Shown here piece after piece: positions 62,120 to 64,000 of a stretch of 64,000 nt of DNA. The stretch spans positions 434,001 to 498,000 of the forward strand of contig NZ_JAEQNB010000003.1 of assembly GCF_016722965.1 (NCBI RefSeq). Direction: 5' to 3'. Numbering within the stretch: the stretch's first letter is position 1; every line of letters starts with the position of its first letter. The notes under the pieces are model-generated. The model saw only the letters and a program-made list of their open reading frames with translations. It was not told the DNA's origin and made no database searches. The stretch is from Tumebacillus amylolyticus (lineage in GTDB: Bacteria > Bacillota > Bacilli > Tumebacillales > Tumebacillaceae). A program made the position numbers and the translations under genes.

Positions 62120-62986
62120 CTACTTCTCATTACGAAATTGAAAACGCGGACTTCTCTGATTCTCCTCCCAGAAAGCGCCGATGAGGTCGTTCTCCAGTTC
62201 TTTCAACATGTAGGCTTCACGTATCTCTTGCTCCGACAAATCCACATAGGAAAAGCCAATCTGCAAGGATTGCCATTCTTTTTTCGAATGGGATTTGAGT
62301 CGATCACGTATTGTAAATGATTCTCCAAGGTATATGATTTCGTTCGAATTGAGATCCACCAGCTTGTACAAGCCGGTTGTACGAGGCGAACTTTTGAGTG
62401 CCTCTGGACAACGTAATTCCTCCACCGGGCTCCAATCGAGACCCATCCAATCCAGATCGGTCGCTTTTCCCTGACGATGCAAAGGTTCTGTGCTTCGTCC
62501 CCCAGCCGGATTGTATATACCCGTTGGGAGGCGGTGACCTCGAATTTGCTTTTTACGTTCCTTTGATTTTACGTACTCAGGATGGAATCGACCGAAATTG
62601 CACATGGCCGATTCTCCGAACTCAATTCGATACCGCCACAGTAAGTAACTTTCAAGCCCCTTACGTGTCGGAGTGGAAAGATCCATAGGGGCCACAGAAA
62701 ACTCGAACGCGAGACCCTCTGCATCTTGCCAAGCCCATAACGAAGGCGCAGCGGTGTGCGGATCATTAAAAGGCATGTCCTCACTCTGCGTGTGTTTTAC
62801 CAAAGCACCGACAACCCGCTCTTTCAGATTCCGTCCGGTCTGCCCAATGTAGTACAATTTGTCATGCCCAACGGGTTTGATACGGTACAAACCAGGCGCT
62901 CGCGGGACGTTCCCGTCCTTGCCCTCAGAAAAAGGGACCCAATCTGTCCAAGAGAGCCGACACCAATTTAAATCTGTGAAAGTCAT
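62120..62986 (-). CDS. Protein with two GIY-YIG nuclease-like domains
   Basis: 288 residues. The first GIY-YIG domain (about 30-120) has PGLYRIKPVG...LYYIGQTGRNLKERV with the catalytic Arg and a later Glu in GLESYLLWRY. The second (about 200-285) has TGLYKLVDLN...IIYLGESFTIRDRLKSH and a Glu in LKELENDLIG. Basic linker KSKERKKQIRGHR lies between. No further DNA-binding domain is visible. A nuclease role in repair or defence is possible but not shown. ATG 62986 is preferred; a GTG at 63034 would leave almost no leader behind the -10. Codon use is less G/C-rich than the neighbours. Confidence 0.72.
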   Translation of the reverse strand: MTFTDLNWCRLSWTDWVPFSEGKDGNVPRAPGLYRIKPVGHDKLYYIGQTGRNLKERVVGALVKHTQSEDMPFNDPHTAAPSLWAWQDAEGLAFEFSVAPMDLSTPTRKGLESYLLWRYRIEFGESAMCNFGRFHPEYVKSKERKKQIRGHRLPTGIYNPAGGRSTEPLHRQGKATDLDWMGLDWSPVEELRCPEALKSSPRTTGLYKLVDLNSNEIIYLGESFTIRDRLKSHSKKEWQSLQIGFSYVDLSEQEIREAYMLKELENDLIGAFWEENQRSPRFQFRNEK

Positions 62987-63041
62987 GAGCTTGTCCGGTA
63001 ACCTCCGTTCACCCTCATTTCCAAATGCTTGCACAGATTAA

Positions 63042-63050
63042 ATTATAGCA
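63042..63050 (-). promoter_or_regulatory. Extended -10 promoter element of the GIY-YIG gene
   Basis: TGC-TATAAT on the minus strand (TATAAT at 63042-63047), immediately after the T-tract of the rarD terminator. No good -35 was found, as is common for extended -10 promoters. Confidence 0.55.
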
Positions 63051-63053
63051 TGC

Positions 63054-63096
63054 AAAAAACCCCCTCGTCGTCACTTCCACAACGAGGGGGTTTTTT
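63054..63096 (-). terminator. Terminator of rarD
   Basis: AACCCCCTCGTTG...CGACGAGGGGGTT hairpin followed by six T on the minus strand. Confidence 0.9.
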
Positions 63097-63159
63097 CATA
63101 TCACGACTTGCGTTTTGGTTTGTTCCTGCTATACGAAACAGCCAACAGAGCGGTCACGG

Positions 63160-64000
63160 TTACATTTTATAGGTAACGCTTTGGATCTTCTGCTTTTTCA
63201 GGATTTGAACGGTGTAGAGGAGCAGGGCGCTCCAGATGAAGGCAAATGAAATCAGGTCCATGGTGGTAAACGATTCATGGTACAGCACCAAACCCAAGAT
63301 CAGCGTCAGGGTCGGCGAGATGTATTGGAAAAACCCCATGACCGACAGCGGCAAGCGTTTCGCCCCTTCTGCAAACAACAAAAGCGGCAGAGCCGTGGCA
63401 ACACCGGCGAGCAGCAGGACGGCGATCTTCCAGCCCGGCAAGATCGCAAACGCGGTTCCGCCGTGCTCAAACCCAAGCAGATAGATCAGGGCAAACGGCA
63501 AGACGATCAACGTCTCCAAGGAAAGTCCGGCGATGGTGTCGATTTTGACCTTCTTCTTGGACAGACCGTACAGTCCGAACGAGAGCGCGAGCGAAATCGA
63601 CACCCACGGGAACTGGCCGTAGGAGATCGTCATGATCAACACCCCGATGATCGCAAGCGAAATCGAGCCCCATTGCAGTTTCGTCAGTCGCTCCCCGAGG
63701 AAGAACACCCCGAGAAACACGTTGACCAGCGGGTTGATGTAATACCCGAGGCTTGCTTCGACCATATGATTGTTGTTGACCGCCCAGATGTACAAAACCC
63801 AATTCGCACTGATGAGCAACGATGAGAAGGTGATCGCCAGTTTGCTTTTCCAGTCGGGAAGCGACTCTCGTAGCAGCTTCCATTTTTTCGTGACGGTGAC
63901 GAGCAACAGGACGAACACGACCGACCAGATGATGCGATGTGATAAAATCTCCCAAGCTCCTACTTCTGTGTACGTCTTCCAATAGATCGGCAGCAGGCCC
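63160..64000 (-). CDS. rarD: RarD/EamA-family transporter (5' end outside window)
   Basis: 280 codons are visible and the frame stays open to the window edge, where it reads GLLPIYWKTYTEVGAWEILS, the typical RarD N-terminal region; about 10-15 residues are missing. About nine membrane helices are visible. Blocks such as RIIWSVVFVLLLV, ISANWVLYIWAVNNNHMVEA, SLGYYINPLVNVFLG, and FFQYISPTLTLILGLVLYHE match RarD (chloramphenicol-sensitive protein family). Natural substrate unknown. Confidence 0.92.
   Translation of the reverse strand, partial: GLLPIYWKTYTEVGAWEILSHRIIWSVVFVLLLVTVTKKWKLLRESLPDWKSKLAITFSSLLISANWVLYIWAVNNNHMVEASLGYYINPLVNVFLGVFFLGERLTKLQWGSISLAIIGVLIMTISYGQFPWVSISLALSFGLYGLSKKKVKIDTIAGLSLETLIVLPFALIYLLGFEHGGTAFAILPGWKIAVLLLAGVATALPLLLFAEGAKRLPLSVMGFFQYISPTLTLILGLVLYHESFTTMDLISFAFIWSALLLYTVQILKKQKIQSVTYKM

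Noticed and set aside
1-64000. tRNA, rRNA, insertion sequences, prophage or integrase genes
   Set aside because: Looked for by eye on both strands; none recognised. A tRNA scan would be needed to exclude small RNA genes.

Overview
The window looks like chromosomal DNA of an aerobic, endospore-forming Firmicute with moderately high GC. A relative of Tumebacillus or another Alicyclobacillaceae genus is my inference, not something the sequence proves. Supporting signs are AGGAGG-type ribosome sites, sporulation genes (yunB-like, a CotF-like coat protein, a KinB-like kinase), Gram-positive regulatory RNAs (SAM-I riboswitch, T-box), a CcpA-type cre site and an S-layer-homology surface protein. No rRNA, tRNA, insertion sequence, prophage or CRISPR array was seen.

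Layout. 1-2.4 kb: selD (cut by the window edge) and selA on the minus strand. selD reads in frame through a UGA at its catalytic position, so it is probably itself a selenoprotein. 2.4-7.3 kb: a secreted hypothetical protein followed by a decaying 24-bp repeat, hemL, trxA-nfu, an HD hydrolase and yunB. 7.3-11 kb: promoter, SAM riboswitch and cobalamin-dependent metH. 11-21.8 kb: CotF-like coat protein, pepF, a PLC-like protein, a broken acetyltransferase, three CBO0543-like membrane proteins, a zinc alcohol dehydrogenase, an amino-acid permease, a Gfo/Idh/MocA oxidoreductase, D-amino-acid aminotransferase and a rhodanese.

21.9-32.3 kb is one gene of about 3,465 codons: signal peptide, three SLH motifs, a beta-rich stretch, a Pro/Gly/Asn linker, 37 tandem Ig-like repeats of 74 residues and a C-terminal beta-sandwich-like domain. 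It is followed on the map by an ECF sigma/anti-sigma pair (32.7-33.8 kb). 34-41 kb: glycogen operon glgB-glgC-glgD-glgA and a GH15 glucoamylase-like gene behind a cre site. 40.9-46 kb: a five-gene molybdenum hydroxylase operon, then a GntP-type permease. 47.7-49 kb: a second ECF sigma/anti-sigma pair whose anti-sigma protein carries a SecD P1-like extracellular domain. Both sigma genes have the same promoter architecture (TGNAAY-N16-CGTCTAA), suggesting autoregulation.

49-64 kb: GNAT, sporulation-type histidine kinase, DUF6884-like protein, HemAT oxygen sensor, membrane diguanylate cyclase, amidase, Yip1-like membrane protein, YhbD-like regulator with a clear promoter and palindromic operator, proC under T-box control, a methyltransferase-like protein, a soluble chemoreceptor-like protein, an M23 peptidase, an MFS transporter, a protein with two GIY-YIG domains, and rarD (cut by the right edge).

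Most genes are separated by well-formed intrinsic terminators, so transcription units are short. The clear multi-gene units are selA-selD, nfu-trxA, glgBCDA, the molybdenum hydroxylase operon, the two sigma/anti-sigma pairs and kinase-GNAT.
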